64,000 nucleotides of DNA from Alteromonas_F sp964429915 (GTDB lineage Bacteria > Pseudomonadota > Gammaproteobacteria > Enterobacterales > Alteromonadaceae). Made by a program: the position numbers and the translations under genes. Position 1 is the stretch's first letter. The number at the start of each line of letters is the position of its first letter. This document shows positions 54,509 through 62,823 of this stretch, piece by piece. Under the pieces are notes generated by a model. That model was not told where the DNA came from. It ran no database searches and saw nothing but the letters and a program-made list of their open reading frames with translations. The stretch lies in contig CAYSDZ010000003.1 of the NCBI GenBank assembly GCA_964429915.1, positions 1 through 64,000 of the forward strand, in the 5' to 3' direction.

Positions 54509-55945
54509 TTACCCCACTGAACCTTCAAGACTGATTTCAAGCAACTTGCCGGCTTCAACAGCAAATTCCATTGGTAACTCTTTAAATACTTCTTTACAAA
54601 AGCCATTGACTATCATCGAAACCGCTTTTTCAGGATCTAAGCCCCTTTGTTGACAAAGGAACATTTGCTCGTCACTGACTTTTGACGTAGTTGCCTCATG
54701 CTCAACAATGGCACTCGGGTTTCGACTCTCTATATAAGGAAACGTATGCGCACCGCATTTATCGCCAATCAATAACGAATCGCACTGCGTAAAATTCCTA
54801 GCATGCTCGGCTTTGGGCCCCATGCTGACTAAACCTCGATATGCATTATTACTATTTCTGGCCGATATCCCTTTCGAAATAATGGTAGAACGCGTATTTT
54901 TACCCAAGTGGATCATCTTCGTGCCGGTATCAGCTTGTTGCGCACCACGCGTTAAGGCTACAGAGTAAAACTCACCCACGGAATTATCGCCTTTCAATAC
55001 ACAACTGGGATATTTCCATGTAATGGCAGAGCCTGTTTCCACTTGCGTCCACGAAATATGAGCATTGGTATGACAAATACCACGCTTAGTCACAAAATTA
55101 TAAATGCCGCCACGCCCTTGTTCATCACCGGGGTACCAGTTTTGAACAGTTGAATATTTTATTTTTGCGTTGTCCATTGCGACCAATTCAACCACCGCAG
55201 CGTGTAACTGATTTTCGTCGCGCTGTGGAGCAGTACAACCCTCAAGATAACTAACGTGGCTACCCTCTTCAGCAATGATCAGAGTACGCTCAAACTGCCC
55301 CGTATTTTGTTCGTTTATTCTAAAATAGGTAGACAATTCCATTGGACACCGAACGCCTTTTGGAATATAAACAAACGAACCGTCAGTAAAAACGGCACTA
55401 TTGAGTGCAGCAAAATAATTGTCAGTACGGGGAACAACAGAGCCGATGTATTTTTTAACCAGTTCAGGATATTTGTGAACTGCTTCTGAAATAGGACAAA
55501 AGATAACGCCTGCTTTTTCTAATTTATCACGAAAAGTTGTGACAACAGAAACAGAGTCGAACACAGCATCTACAGCAACTCCAGCAAGCATTTCCTGCTC
55601 ATGCAATGGAATGCCTAGTTTTTCATAGGTGCGTAATAATTCAGGATCGACCTCATCGAGTGACTTCGGCTTATCAGCCATACTCTTCGGCGCTGAATAA
55701 TAGGATATTTTTTGAAAATCAATTTCCGGGTACTGTAGATGGGCCCAATCTGGAGCGTCCATCTGTAAAAACGTTTCATACGCTTTTAAACGCCAATCTA
55801 ACATCCATTGTGGCTCGTTTTTCATTGCCGAGATGCGTTTGATAATGTCTTCGTTTAAACCCTCTTCAAAGGTTTCCGATTCGATGTCTGATACGAAACC
55901 CGCTTCATACTGTTTGGATAAAGCACTTTCGATTTGTTCAGTCAT
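54509..55945 (-). CDS. sufB: Fe-S scaffold subunit SufB
   Basis: 478 residues with the SufB core: YIPKGVRCPMELSTYFRIN near residue 198, SYLEGCTAP near 234, and RNFTQCDSLLIGDKCGAHT near 389 carrying the scaffold Cys. It starts 127 bp after the IscS-like gene, and that gap holds an IscR-type site and a good sigma-70 promoter, so sufB probably has its own start of transcription. Confidence 0.96.
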   Translation of the reverse strand: MTEQIESALSKQYEAGFVSDIESETFEEGLNEDIIKRISAMKNEPQWMLDWRLKAYETFLQMDAPDWAHLQYPEIDFQKISYYSAPKSMADKPKSLDEVDPELLRTYEKLGIPLHEQEMLAGVAVDAVFDSVSVVTTFRDKLEKAGVIFCPISEAVHKYPELVKKYIGSVVPRTDNYFAALNSAVFTDGSFVYIPKGVRCPMELSTYFRINEQNTGQFERTLIIAEEGSHVSYLEGCTAPQRDENQLHAAVVELVAMDNAKIKYSTVQNWYPGDEQGRGGIYNFVTKRGICHTNAHISWTQVETGSAITWKYPSCVLKGDNSVGEFYSVALTRGAQQADTGTKMIHLGKNTRSTIISKGISARNSNNAYRGLVSMGPKAEHARNFTQCDSLLIGDKCGAHTFPYIESRNPSAIVEHEATTSKVSDEQMFLCQQRGLDPEKAVSMIVNGFCKEVFKELPMEFAVEAGKLLEISLEGSVG

Positions 55946-55968
55946 GATATGAGCCTATTTATATTGAT

Positions 55969-55998
55969 CAATTAGTTTAGAATACAATTAGTTTAGAA
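55969..55998. repeat. Direct repeat in the sufB leader
   Basis: CAATTAGTTTAGAA occurs at 55969-55982 and again at 55985-55998, a 16-base period, inside the presumed 5' untranslated region of sufB. On the minus strand it reads TTCTAAACTAATTG, sharing CTAAACTA with the iscR-distal IscR-type site. Confidence 0.7.
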
Positions 55999-56026
55999 AA
56001 ACAGCACCACCATAAAAGTGGCGCGC

Positions 56027-56055
56027 AGTATAATATTCCCGAGTAATTTACTCAA
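56027..56055 (-). promoter_or_regulatory. Predicted sigma-70 promoter of sufBCDSATE
   Basis: On the minus strand TTGAGT (56055-56050) is followed after exactly 17 bases by TATACT (56032-56027), close to consensus at both elements. The predicted start lies about 75 bp before the sufB ATG. The -35 box lies inside the IscR-type palindrome. Confidence 0.7.
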
Positions 56056-56059
56056 GTAT
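56035..56059 (-). promoter_or_regulatory. IscR-type operator at the sufB promoter
   Basis: A 25-bp palindromic site: ATACTTGAGTAAATTACTC followed by GGGAAT on the minus strand. It matches the type 1 IscR pattern (ATASYYGACT-RWWW-YAGTCRR) except for a symmetric change of GACT/AGTC to GAGT/ACTC. It covers the predicted -35 box. Confidence 0.65.
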
Positions 56060-56072
56060 TCTTACGCGATTG

Positions 56073-57248
56073 CTAGCTTTGTAGATCGGTCGATGTGTCA
56101 GCTCGACTTAATGCTAACACCACTTCCCTTATTTTTTGTATTGCCAAGTCTATATCTTGCTTTGTTGTATAACGGCCTACAGAAAGCCTAATTGCACTGT
56201 GGGCATGGTCATGGCTAATACCCATTGAAGTAAGTACATGACTGGGTGTCATCGTTGCAGAGGTGCAAGCCGAGCCAGAAGATACCGCAAGCGGTGATAA
56301 CGCAGGTAAAAAAAGCTGGCTGTCTAGGGTACCTAAACTTACATTGAGAATATTCGCAACGGCACGCTTAAAATACGTATTTGATCTTATATTGGGAAGA
56401 TCTCGAAGTCCATCCCATAAAGTGTCACGTAAAACCTTACAATGTTGACTATCGGTATGTAAGCGTTCTGATGCCATTTCAAAGGCTTTACCCATACCTA
56501 CAATTTGATGCGTCGCTAATGTACCTGAACGAAAACCTCGTTCATGAGCGCCCCCGTGCATTTGAGCGTGTAAAGCCACACGGGGTCGACGACGAACAAA
56601 CAACCCCCCTATTCCCTTGGGTCCGTAAATTTTATGTGCCGAAAACGACATTAAATCAACGGGCAAAGTGGACACATCAATCGGCAATTTACCCACGGCT
56701 TGCACTGCATCAGTATGAAACAAAATATGACGACTTCGGCACAGTTCACCGATTTCAGCAATATTTTGGATCACGCCAGTTTCATTGTTAACAAACATTA
56801 CGCTGACTAAAGCGGTGTCTTCTTGAATAGATGATTTGAGTAAATCGATATCCAGTAAGCCATTTTCTTGAGGCTTTAACATGGACACGCGGTACCCTAG
56901 CGTTTTCATATGTTCGAACACATCTAACACGGCTTTGTGTTCTGTCGCTACGGTAATAACATGCTTGCCTTTGTCAGGGTTTGCGGCAAGTACTCCCTTT
57001 ATAGCTAAGTTGTTGGATTCTGTCGCGCCAGACGTGAACACGATTTCTCTTGCATCAGCATTAAACAAATCGGCAACCTGATGACGAGCAATATCTACGG
57101 CCTCTTCCGCCAACCAACCCAACTGATGGGAGCGAGAAGCGGGATTAGCGAAATTCCCCTCGATGGTTAAGCATTGGATCATAGCCTCAGCAACGTCAGG
57201 ATCGACGGGGGTAGTAGACGCGTAATCTAAGAAAATAGGCTTTTGCAT
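56073..57248 (-). CDS. IscS-like (group I) cysteine desulfurase
   Basis: 391 residues with the group I features: PLP Lys in SFSAHKIYGPKGIGGLFVRR near residue 203, ATEHKAVLD near 101, and the mobile-loop Cys in SSGSACTSA near 324. The C terminus ends shortly after YTTKQDIDLAIQKIRE and lacks the SPLWEM-type tail by which IscS docks IscU, and no iscU is nearby. It lies between iscR and sufB, 21 bp behind iscR, so it should be made together with the SUF machinery. Confidence 0.92.
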   Translation of the reverse strand: MQKPIFLDYASTTPVDPDVAEAMIQCLTIEGNFANPASRSHQLGWLAEEAVDIARHQVADLFNADAREIVFTSGATESNNLAIKGVLAANPDKGKHVITVATEHKAVLDVFEHMKTLGYRVSMLKPQENGLLDIDLLKSSIQEDTALVSVMFVNNETGVIQNIAEIGELCRSRHILFHTDAVQAVGKLPIDVSTLPVDLMSFSAHKIYGPKGIGGLFVRRRPRVALHAQMHGGAHERGFRSGTLATHQIVGMGKAFEMASERLHTDSQHCKVLRDTLWDGLRDLPNIRSNTYFKRAVANILNVSLGTLDSQLFLPALSPLAVSSGSACTSATMTPSHVLTSMGISHDHAHSAIRLSVGRYTTKQDIDLAIQKIREVVLALSRADTSTDLQS

Positions 57249-57269
57249 AACGACGTTAACCTAAGAGGC

Positions 57270-57746
57270 CTAGCATTGCAGGTCGACCTCGATACTGAGC
57301 ATTCTAGCGACATTTTTATCTTGTCTACCAGCTACTGTTTTAACATCGTAACTTTGAACTAGTTCGCCTAAGCTAATTCCGTTAAGAAAATCTGCAATTC
57401 GATCGCTGAGGTCTTGCCACAATGAATGTGTTAAGCAACGCTCGCCTTTTTGGCAATTAGCATTACCTTGGCATCGCGTTGCATCTACCGATTCGTCAAC
57501 GGCTTGAATAATATCACCAATCGAAATAGCGTTGGCGACTTTGCCTAAGGTGTACCCGCCTCCTGGTCCACGCACACTCTCTACGAGCTTTTGTTTGCGT
57601 AAGCGAGAGAATAATTGCTCAAGATAACTGAGAGATATCTCCTGACGAGACGAAATATCGGAGAGAGACACAGGTCCTTTTTGGCTATGTAATGCTACAT
57701 CTAGCATTGCGGTAACAGCGTACCGCCCTTTCGAAGTCAGTTTCAT
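57270..57746 (-). CDS. iscR: Rrf2 family Fe-S regulator IscR
   Basis: 158 residues starting at ATG 57746 (MKLTSKGRYAVTAMLDVAL). The winged helix lies at about 1-65 with the GPGGGY wing, and the cluster ligands Cys92, Cys98 and Cys104 plus His107 fall at exactly the E. coli positions (CQGNANCQKGERCLTH). IscR senses Fe-S status and represses or activates isc/suf promoters. Two IscR-type sites lie upstream, so it is autoregulated. The ribosome binding site is weak. A longer frame to 57797 runs into the promoter and is rejected. Confidence 0.95.
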   Translation of the reverse strand: MKLTSKGRYAVTAMLDVALHSQKGPVSLSDISSRQEISLSYLEQLFSRLRKQKLVESVRGPGGGYTLGKVANAISIGDIIQAVDESVDATRCQGNANCQKGERCLTHSLWQDLSDRIADFLNGISLGELVQSYDVKTVAGRQDKNVARMLSIEVDLQC

Positions 57747-57788
57747 ACGATTTACAAGACGTAAAATAAGTAGTAAGGATGACACAGG

Positions 57789-57816
57789 AGTGTACAATTC
57801 CTACTAATTTAGTCAA
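57789..57816 (-). promoter_or_regulatory. Predicted iscR promoter
   Basis: On the minus strand TTGACT (57816-57811), a 16-base spacer and TACACT (57794-57789). The -35 box lies inside the proximal IscR-type site, as in the E. coli iscR promoter. The predicted leader is about 36 nt. Confidence 0.7.
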
Positions 57817-57820
57817 GTAT
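57797..57820 (-). promoter_or_regulatory. IscR-type site, proximal
   Basis: 24 bp reading ATACTTGACTAAATTAGTAG then GAAT on the minus strand, a close match to the type 1 IscR (cluster-bound) consensus. It overlaps the -35 box of the iscR promoter. Confidence 0.78.
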
Positions 57821-57821
57821 T

Positions 57822-57845
57822 TAACCAAGTAGTTTAGTCAGGTAT
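57822..57845 (-). promoter_or_regulatory. IscR-type site, distal
   Basis: 24 bp reading ATACCTGACTAAACTACTTG then GTTA on the minus strand; the left half fits the type 1 IscR consensus and the right half is degenerate. It repeats the proximal site at a 25-bp spacing. Confidence 0.65.
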
Positions 57846-57860
57846 TTCAACAACAACAAA

Positions 57861-58181
57861 TCAGTATGGTTGGTCTCGTTTCACTAACTCAAACTCGTTG
57901 GCCAATCCTGCGACAATTCTATTCATACCGACTATGCAACCTTTGTTGTCACTAGACCATGAAAAATCCAGCACGCTCACTCCCTTACGCACTTTACAAC
58001 TTCCTTTTTCATCCCAACCGTCAGGACCAAAATAATCGAATGATACTTCCCAGCCCCGGCTATGCAGTACATCAATAATACCGTGGAACGTATCTTTCGA
58101 TACAGATTTAATAATTCCTAAATTGTTTTTCTTGAACTTTCGCTTTATCCAACTTCGCTTGAGTTTGTTTAGCATTTCCAT
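57861..58181 (-). CDS. Hypothetical protein, 106 residues
   Basis: A small soluble protein with a basic N terminus (MEMLNKLKRSWIKRKFKKN) and a beta-rich remainder containing GWEVSFDYFGPDGWDEKGSC and VLDFSWSSDN. It has no signal or membrane segment. AAAGG lies nine bases before the ATG at 58181. I do not recognise a family. It sits between trmJ and the iscR promoter; an imperfect 28-bp palindrome lies upstream at 58237-58264. Confidence 0.7.
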   Translation of the reverse strand: MEMLNKLKRSWIKRKFKKNNLGIIKSVSKDTFHGIIDVLHSRGWEVSFDYFGPDGWDEKGSCKVRKGVSVLDFSWSSDNKGCIVGMNRIVAGLANEFELVKRDQPY

Positions 58182-58364
58182 CACTTGAGACCTTTCAGTA
58201 TCGGATAATTCACTTGACTAGGTGTACTGCTTTTTTATTTAAGACCCACCCTGTGTGACTTAAATTTCAAATGTCTTTTCTTTATGTGCGAAAGTGTGGT
58301 TCAAAAAATAAGCCAGATCAAGTTTTTAACATTAAATTAAACAAGTTGAGTATAAAAATGCTTG

Positions 58365-59093
58365 CTAAGGTATCTTTTTATCAATGGAGCTCAATATTCC
58401 TCTTAAAATATTAAGCTCTAAGGATTCAGGACGGGCTCGGTTAAACAAACGCTTAAGTTTATGCATTACCATACCGGGATGATTCGGCACAATAAATTCC
58501 GTTTTCTGTAAGGTTTTTTCGAGGTGCTCGTAAAAGCGCTCTAGATCATCAACGAGCGGATAATCGTTTTCCACGCTTGAAGAATCATTGGGGTTATACC
58601 CAGATTGTTGTAAATAGGCCATACGAATCTCATAACAGAAGGTTTGCACCGCGGCGGCCAAATTTAAACTGCTGTAATCTGGATTAGCTGGTATCGCTGC
58701 ATTGTAATGACACTGGTGAAGCTCATCGTTGCTCAGTCCATTGTTTTCTCTTCCGAAAACCAAGGCAACAGGAAAGTTTTTCACTTCTTGAGTTAATTTT
58801 AAACCACTTTCTCTCGGTTCAAGTGTTGACCACGCGTTACCTCGAGTCCGCATCGTCGTGCCAATAACAAGACCACAATCACGAATGGCATCTGACAGAC
58901 TAGAAACAATCTTGGCATTAGCCAACACATCCGACGCACCTGCTGCCAGTGCACTGGCTTTTCCATCTGGCGCTGAAATCGGGTCGACTAAATACAACGA
59001 TGTTAGCCCCATCGTTTTCATTGCTCGAGCAGCAGAGCCAATATTTCCAGTATGTGAAGTATTCACTAGCACAATTCGTATGTTTTCAAGCAT
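58365..59093 (-). CDS. trmJ: tRNA (Cm32/Um32) methyltransferase TrmJ
   Basis: 242 residues of the SPOUT fold: IRIVLVNTSHTGNIGSAARA at the start, VALVFGRENNGLSNDEL near residue 128 and NPDYSSLNLAAAVQTFCYEI near 157 form the knotted SAM site. It 2'-O-methylates position 32 of several tRNAs. In E. coli trmJ lies between suhB and iscR; here the same neighbours occur, but a peptidase locus separates it from suhB. Confidence 0.95.
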   Translation of the reverse strand: MLENIRIVLVNTSHTGNIGSAARAMKTMGLTSLYLVDPISAPDGKASALAAGASDVLANAKIVSSLSDAIRDCGLVIGTTMRTRGNAWSTLEPRESGLKLTQEVKNFPVALVFGRENNGLSNDELHQCHYNAAIPANPDYSSLNLAAAVQTFCYEIRMAYLQQSGYNPNDSSSVENDYPLVDDLERFYEHLEKTLQKTEFIVPNHPGMVMHKLKRLFNRARPESLELNILRGILSSIDKKIP

Positions 59094-59233
59094 GGTAATG
59101 GTTTATGTTCGTCGATTAGTTATAAGACTCGATATAATAGCACTTATAGCAAAGCTATATGCCACCTCATCAAACTTATAATTCTGCTTTGAGGAAACTC
59201 ATAGGAGCGCGTCACTTTTTGTGAAGTCCAACA

Positions 59234-60592
59234 TCAATGGAGCTGTGCTTGCAAAAAACTGTCTACCGCTTTCATTACCTCCATTCTATCTTCAGCACTA
59301 CTCAAGTGATGATTACCTTTGGGTAACCTTAAATAAGTCACGTCTTTTTTAGCACTCTTCAATTTTTTGTACATGCTTTTGGATTGTCGAATGTTAACGA
59401 CTTTGTCTCGCTCACCATGGATAAGCAATATTGGTATTGAAACAGATTTAACGTGGTTGATTGGGGATATTGACTCGATAAAGTCATCACCCAAGCCTTC
59501 AGCGTTTATCACCTTATCCCAATAGCTCACCACCCAATGTTCTTTACCAAAATTACGACGTGCCGTTTTTAGAATACGTTTGATGTCTGGGACTCCGTTA
59601 ATAGATACAGCACATTTATACAAGTCGCGCGTGAAAGTCGCACCCGCCATGGCCGCATAACCACCATAACTTAAACCAACGATGCAAACATTGTTTGCGT
59701 CAACAACGCCACGAGAGGTTAGATCATTGAGTGCGTCAGTCAGGTCGTCTTGCATTTTTTTACCCCACTGTCCTCTACCAGCCAAAAGGTGTTCTGTTCC
59801 AAATCCCGTAGAACCGCGAAATTGAGGTTGGATGACGGCATATCCTTGATTAGCAAAAAACTGTGCAAAATAGTTAAAGCCCATTGTGTCATAGCTTTCT
59901 GGGCCACCGTGTGGAAACATAATAGCGGGTAGGTTTTTCGGTTTTACTTTATTTGGGAGCGTTAATAAAGAAGGAATAACCATGCCGTCTCGGGCTTTAT
60001 ATTCATAGGCTATTACCTTATTAACTTGATCTGGCGCTATATGGCTACGAGACGACGTGATCATTTGAATCACTCCGTCTTTATACAAAACGTAATCGCC
60101 AGCACTTGCTTCACCTTCCATAAGGAAAACCATTTCTTCAAAATTAAGAGTGTAGTCCACCAGTACAAGAGACTTATTAGGAAGCACTTTTTCCAACCCG
60201 CGCATTCGTGCGTTGAGTTTACTGTCAAAAAATTCATAAGTAGGTACAAACCCCGAATAACGCACTCCATGCACCACTCGATTGATATCAGTGATTACAA
60301 ATTCAACATCTTTTTCAGGATGACTAAATAAGGGCTTGCTTATTTCACCATCAGCTAAATTAAGTGTGTAGTATGCCCACCTGCTGTGAGAAGGGTCTTG
60401 GGCTATCATCACCAGTTTTTTTCTGTCTTGCGTTAACCCTGAAAAACTGCGAGTCCTTATTTCTACCTCTTCTTTAAATATTTCAACCCACTCTCCATTT
60501 ATTTTTGATTCAACGCGATGAATATTTGTCTCGTTGTCATAGCGCTCTCTGGCAATCACCTGACCTTGTTCATCCATGAAAAAATCGATCAT
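59234..60592 (-). CDS. S9 prolyl oligopeptidase-like, C-terminal part of a split gene
   Basis: 452 residues containing part of the beta-propeller and a complete alpha/beta hydrolase domain: nucleophile Ser in GLSYGGYAA near residue 308, acid in HGERDKVV near 395 and His in KGNHHLS near 431. There is no signal peptide. Its ATG overlaps the stop of the upstream fragment (ATGA), which carries the missing N terminus in another frame. Full-length exported S9 peptidases of this type run to roughly 650 residues, and the two parts together fall short by about 55-70, so an internal deletion is likely. Confidence 0.78.
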   Translation of the reverse strand: MIDFFMDEQGQVIARERYDNETNIHRVESKINGEWVEIFKEEVEIRTRSFSGLTQDRKKLVMIAQDPSHSRWAYYTLNLADGEISKPLFSHPEKDVEFVITDINRVVHGVRYSGFVPTYEFFDSKLNARMRGLEKVLPNKSLVLVDYTLNFEEMVFLMEGEASAGDYVLYKDGVIQMITSSRSHIAPDQVNKVIAYEYKARDGMVIPSLLTLPNKVKPKNLPAIMFPHGGPESYDTMGFNYFAQFFANQGYAVIQPQFRGSTGFGTEHLLAGRGQWGKKMQDDLTDALNDLTSRGVVDANNVCIVGLSYGGYAAMAGATFTRDLYKCAVSINGVPDIKRILKTARRNFGKEHWVVSYWDKVINAEGLGDDFIESISPINHVKSVSIPILLIHGERDKVVNIRQSKSMYKKLKSAKKDVTYLRLPKGNHHLSSAEDRMEVMKAVDSFLQAQLH

Positions 60593-61014
60593 ATCTCCGT
60601 TTGACCTATTGAAATTCCGTGCCCAGGCTCTAGCAATTTATGAATTTTCTTTGTCGAAACATTAAAGACAACCGCATAGCTAACATCGTGCCGACCTTGA
60701 TATCCTTGCAGCCTAGTATTGACTTCGGAAACAAGGACAACGCGTTCCTCATCGATAAATTGGATGGATGTGGGTCCGACGTCTGAAATATCAATTAATC
60801 CAATCCTTTCCGCTTTTTCCAAATCATAGACTTGTAGAAAATCCACCTCACCGTCAGTGATTCGATAAGCAATCTTCTTCCCACTTGGTGCGATTGAAAA
60901 TAGACTAATTGGTGGTAACTTAGCGTAGCTTTCTACAGTTAGAGCATTTGATTGTGCAAGAAGCGGAAATAAGATAAAGAACAACGGAAGAGATTTTAAA
61001 AGCCTAAACAACAT
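60589..61014 (-). pseudogene. N-terminal fragment of the split S9 peptidase
   Basis: 141 residues: a signal peptide (about 1-24, ending SNA) and the first blades of the propeller (LPPISLFSIAPSGKKIAYRI), stopping after HGISIGQTEI at a TGA in the ATGA overlap. AAGGA lies before the ATG at 61014. By itself it would be an exported protein without catalytic residues. It could be a relic, or be translated together with the downstream part. Confidence 0.72.
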
Positions 61015-61193
61015 AAAATTCCTTTTCAAAAAATCAAAAAAAACCACATAACGCGTTTTTTTTGACAATACCATTAAAAGGATGATTTTTAAACTAGCGT
61101 CGATATTTTGTTTGGCGAGTGAGTTTGCTTTTTGGTATTATCTGCGCGAAATTTTTGCTTTTCATTCGATCTTTGACAACTGGGGTAAGACAA

Positions 61194-61973
61194 ATGCATC
61201 CGATGCTAAATATTGCGGTGCGCGCTGCGCGCGTGGCAGGCAACATTATTATGCGTGGTTATGAAACACGCGACGAATTAACGCTAGAAAAAAAAGGCGA
61301 AAATGATTTCGTTACACAAATTGACAAAGATGCCGAACAAGCCATTATTCATAAAATTAAACAGTCTTACCCTGACCATGCCTTTATTGGTGAAGAATCT
61401 GGGAATACAGGTGAAAACGCCGAATTTACGTGGATAATCGACCCAATAGATGGCACGACGAATTTTGTTAAAGGCATTCCCCACTTCTGCATCTCCATTG
61501 CACTTATACACAGGGGTAAAATAGAGCAAGGCTTAGTGTTTGATCCCGTTCGTAGCGAATTATTTACTGCAAGTAGAGGATCTGGTGCGCAGTTAAATGG
61601 CTATCGTATTCGCGCTTCAAAGCCAAAAGAACTTCAGGGCACCATATTAGCAACAGCCTTTCCGTTTCGCGATAAATCTGCATTTGACGCCTACAACACC
61701 GCTTTTAGTTCTATTTTTAAGGCGTCTGGCGATGTTAGACGCAGCGGCAGTGCGGCCTTAGACTTAGCTTATGTTGCTGCTGGACGTTACGACGGTTACT
61801 ATGAGCGCGGAATCAAACCGTGGGATATTGCCGCAGGGGAACTGTTGGTTCGTGAAGCTGGCGGTTTAGTGACCGACTTTAAAGGCAACAACGATCCTCT
61901 ATACAAAGGTGAAATTGTAGCGGGTAGTCCCAAAGTGATCCGCGGCATCGTGCAACACTTGAAATCACTGTAG
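61194..61973 (+). CDS. suhB: Inositol-1-monophosphatase family protein SuhB
   Basis: A 259-residue phosphatase-fold protein starting MHPMLNIAVRAARVAGN, as in E. coli SuhB. Metal-site motifs are GEESG near residue 66, IDPIDGTTNFVKG near 82 and WDIAAGELLVREAGG near 209. SuhB also takes part in rRNA transcription antitermination. The upstream in-frame ATG at 61119 adds a non-conserved hydrophobic stretch and is rejected. It overlaps the xthA region's first possible start. Confidence 0.95.
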   Translation: MHPMLNIAVRAARVAGNIIMRGYETRDELTLEKKGENDFVTQIDKDAEQAIIHKIKQSYPDHAFIGEESGNTGENAEFTWIIDPIDGTTNFVKGIPHFCISIALIHRGKIEQGLVFDPVRSELFTASRGSGAQLNGYRIRASKPKELQGTILATAFPFRDKSAFDAYNTAFSSIFKASGDVRRSGSAALDLAYVAAGRYDGYYERGIKPWDIAAGELLVREAGGLVTDFKGNNDPLYKGEIVAGSPKVIRGIVQHLKSL

Positions 61974-61987
61974 TGAGTTCAGCCAGT

Positions 61988-62752
61988 ATGAAATTAGTCT
62001 CTTGGAACGTGAACGGCATTCGTGCGGCAATTAAAAAAGAGTTTTACACATCGCTTTCATTAATGAACCCCGACGTACTTTGTTTGCAGGAAACCAAAGC
62101 ACAAGATGAACAGGTTGTTGAAGCTTTGGCTGAACTTAAAGGCTATTCAATTTATAGCAATTCAGCAGTAAAAAAGGGCTACAGCGGCACCGCCATTTTA
62201 ACGAAAACAGCACCAATACATGTTGCTTATGACATTGGACACGATGAGCACGACCAAGAGGGTCGCGTGATCACCGCTGAGTACGACACGTTTTATTTGG
62301 TCACAGTTTATACGCCTAATTCGGGGTCTGAATTAAAGCGTTTGGCTTACCGCCAAACATGGGATGAAGCTTTTCTTTCTTACCTTCAATCGCTTGAAAC
62401 ACAAAAACCTGTGGTTGTTTGTGGCGATTTGAATGTTGCCAATACGGATATCGATCTTGCTAGGCCTAAAGCAAATTACAATAAAAGCGCTGGGTATATG
62501 CAAGAAGAAATAAACGGCATAGAAAACCTAAAGAAAGCGGGGTTTATCGATACCTTCCGTTATTTAAAACCAGATGAAGTAAAATATTCTTGGTGGAGCT
62601 ATCGGGCAGGTGCTCGAGCAAAGAATGTAGGCTGGAGGATTGACTATTTTCTTGCCTCTGAGTCGTTGAAAGAGAAGATAAAGGACGTCGAAATTTATAA
62701 CGATATCATGGGCTCTGACCATTGCCCTGTTATGCTAACAATGACACCTTAA
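61988..62752 (+). CDS. xthA: Exodeoxyribonuclease III
   Basis: A 254-residue AP endonuclease/3' exonuclease: MKLVSWNVNGIRA at the start, LQETKAQD near residue 34, the GDLNVANTDIDLARPK segment near 143 and the catalytic GSDHCPVML near the end. It repairs abasic sites in DNA. A GTG at 61973, overlapping the suhB stop, is an alternative start. The gene follows suhB directly. Confidence 0.94.
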   Translation: MKLVSWNVNGIRAAIKKEFYTSLSLMNPDVLCLQETKAQDEQVVEALAELKGYSIYSNSAVKKGYSGTAILTKTAPIHVAYDIGHDEHDQEGRVITAEYDTFYLVTVYTPNSGSELKRLAYRQTWDEAFLSYLQSLETQKPVVVCGDLNVANTDIDLARPKANYNKSAGYMQEEINGIENLKKAGFIDTFRYLKPDEVKYSWWSYRAGARAKNVGWRIDYFLASESLKEKIKDVEIYNDIMGSDHCPVMLTMTP

Positions 62753-62786
62753 GGGGCAAAATCACTTACAGCTACTTAAATGAAAG

Positions 62787-62823
62787 GGCGAGCTGCATTG
62801 CGCTGCTCGCCTAACTCTTTTTT
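62787..62823 (+). terminator. Terminator after xthA
   Basis: A GGCGAGC/GCTCGCC stem (62787-62793 with 62805-62811), an 11-base loop, then a T-rich run to 62823. It lies in the convergent gap and touches the secF stop. Confidence 0.65.

Noticed and set aside
57747..57797. Longer iscR start
   Set aside because: It would begin inside the predicted promoter and IscR-type site; MKLTSKG at 57746 matches the family start.
61119..61193. N-terminal extension of suhB with a hydrophobic stretch
   Set aside because: SuhB is cytosolic and the family starts at MHPMLNIA; the extension reads through the promoter region.
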